A stretch of DNA of 64,000 bases from Ectobacillus funiculus. GTDB lineage: Bacteria; Bacillota; Bacilli; Bacillales; Bacillaceae_G. A model generated the notes under the pieces. That model had not been told where the DNA came from, did not search any database, and saw nothing but the letters and a program-made list of their open reading frames with translations. Position 1 is the first letter of the stretch; each line of letters starts with the position of its first letter. The translations under genes were made by a program, and so were the position numbers. Location: NCBI RefSeq assembly GCF_004138295.1, contig NZ_SCFM01000006.1:310001-374000 (forward strand), given 5' to 3'. This document shows positions 63,789-64,000 of the stretch, piece after piece.

Positions 63789-64000
63789 CTAGTTCGGCGT
63801 TTTTCCTTGCGCGAGGCGCTGCAGATGCATCGTGAGGTACACTGTTTCCGCCTCATACACCGAAAGCTGCAATTGCTGCTCCATTACCCTTACAAGCTTC
63901 CATGCTACAGCATAAGCAGTTGGATATTCCTCCCGCAAAATTTCTGCAAATCGCCTTGGCTCCTCTACCTGTTCTCCGTTCCTCACACGTTCAATTGTAT
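63789..64000 (-). CDS. glcT: Transcription antiterminator GlcT, C-terminal end
   Basis: The C-terminal part of a BglG/SacY-type antiterminator. The second PTS-regulation domain is visible: REEYPTAYAVAWKLVRVMEQ followed by an AETVYLTMHLQRL motif with the PRD2 His. The frame runs off the window edge. Placed directly upstream of ptsG, as in B. subtilis, it binds the RAT site in the ptsG leader and is turned off by PTS-dependent phosphorylation. Confidence 0.88.
   Translation of the reverse strand, partial: TIERVRNGEQVEEPRRFAEILREEYPTAYAVAWKLVRVMEQQLQLSVYEAETVYLTMHLQRLAQGKTPN

Overview
The window is a chromosomal segment from a spore-forming Bacillaceae bacterium close to the Bacillus cereus/subtilis lineages. 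The evidence is a cotJABC spore-coat operon, a gamma-SASP-like protein, a bioAFDBW operon that uses the Gram-positive pimelate ligase BioW, a GlcT-ptsG-ptsH-ptsI locus, sdpR-sdpI, divergent mtnU/mtnE, GGAGG-type ribosome sites and frequent TTG/GTG starts. By eye, GC is about 40-45% in coding lines, which is higher than I expect for B. cereus proper. I therefore call the species only as a Bacillus-type relative. No rRNA, tRNA, CRISPR array or intact transposase was seen.

Layout. 1-3.5 kb: signalling genes (C-terminus of a hybrid histidine kinase, a CheR methyltransferase read from an ATT start, and a REC-PAS-PAS histidine kinase), reminiscent of RsbK/RsbM stress signalling. 3.7-6.8 kb: an MFS exporter, a KtrD-type K+ channel subunit and an MFS pseudogene. 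6.9-10.2 kb: cotJABC, then a PspA envelope-stress module with DUF4178 and DUF4247 partners. 10.9-13.5 kb: small membrane proteins, an unannotated DUF1540 gene, HMG-CoA lyase and an ArsR regulator. 14-20 kb: the SASP-like protein and the biotin operon under a BirA operator. 20-25.4 kb: a DUF4349 lipoprotein behind a collapsed sigma/anti-sigma pair, an acetyltransferase, a TerC protein with a long leader, and a NapA-type antiporter behind an attenuator. 25.6-33.9 kb: a GtrA/GT2/GT39 glycosylation cluster with a deleted galU, a maltogenic amylase and an OmpR-type two-component system. 34-43 kb: a drug exporter, sdpRI, NUDIX, a putative metalloprotease and mtnU/mtnE. 43-46.5 kb: an aldo-keto reductase and the YhaQP ABC exporter. 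46.8-51 kb: two divergent, replication-initiator-like genes around an iteron-like array. 51-59 kb: a dehydrogenase, a diguanylate cyclase, a nitroreductase, a glutathionylspermidine-synthase-like pair and small spore-type proteins. 59-64 kb: ptsI, ptsH, ptsG, the GlcT antiterminator leader and the end of glcT.

The most unusual content is (1) a dispersed repeat of about 130 bp with at least 14 full or truncated copies, which sits at gene ends, supplies one protein's C-terminus and carries terminator-like hairpins; (2) the iteron-like 35-bp repeats between two initiator-like genes inside otherwise core chromosome; and (3) several leaders in which RNA structure or an upstream ORF appears to control translation or transcription (DUF1540, mtnE, TerC, napA, ptsG). 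Several genes are visible wrecks made by internal deletion (galU, a sigma/anti-sigma fusion, an MFS remnant).
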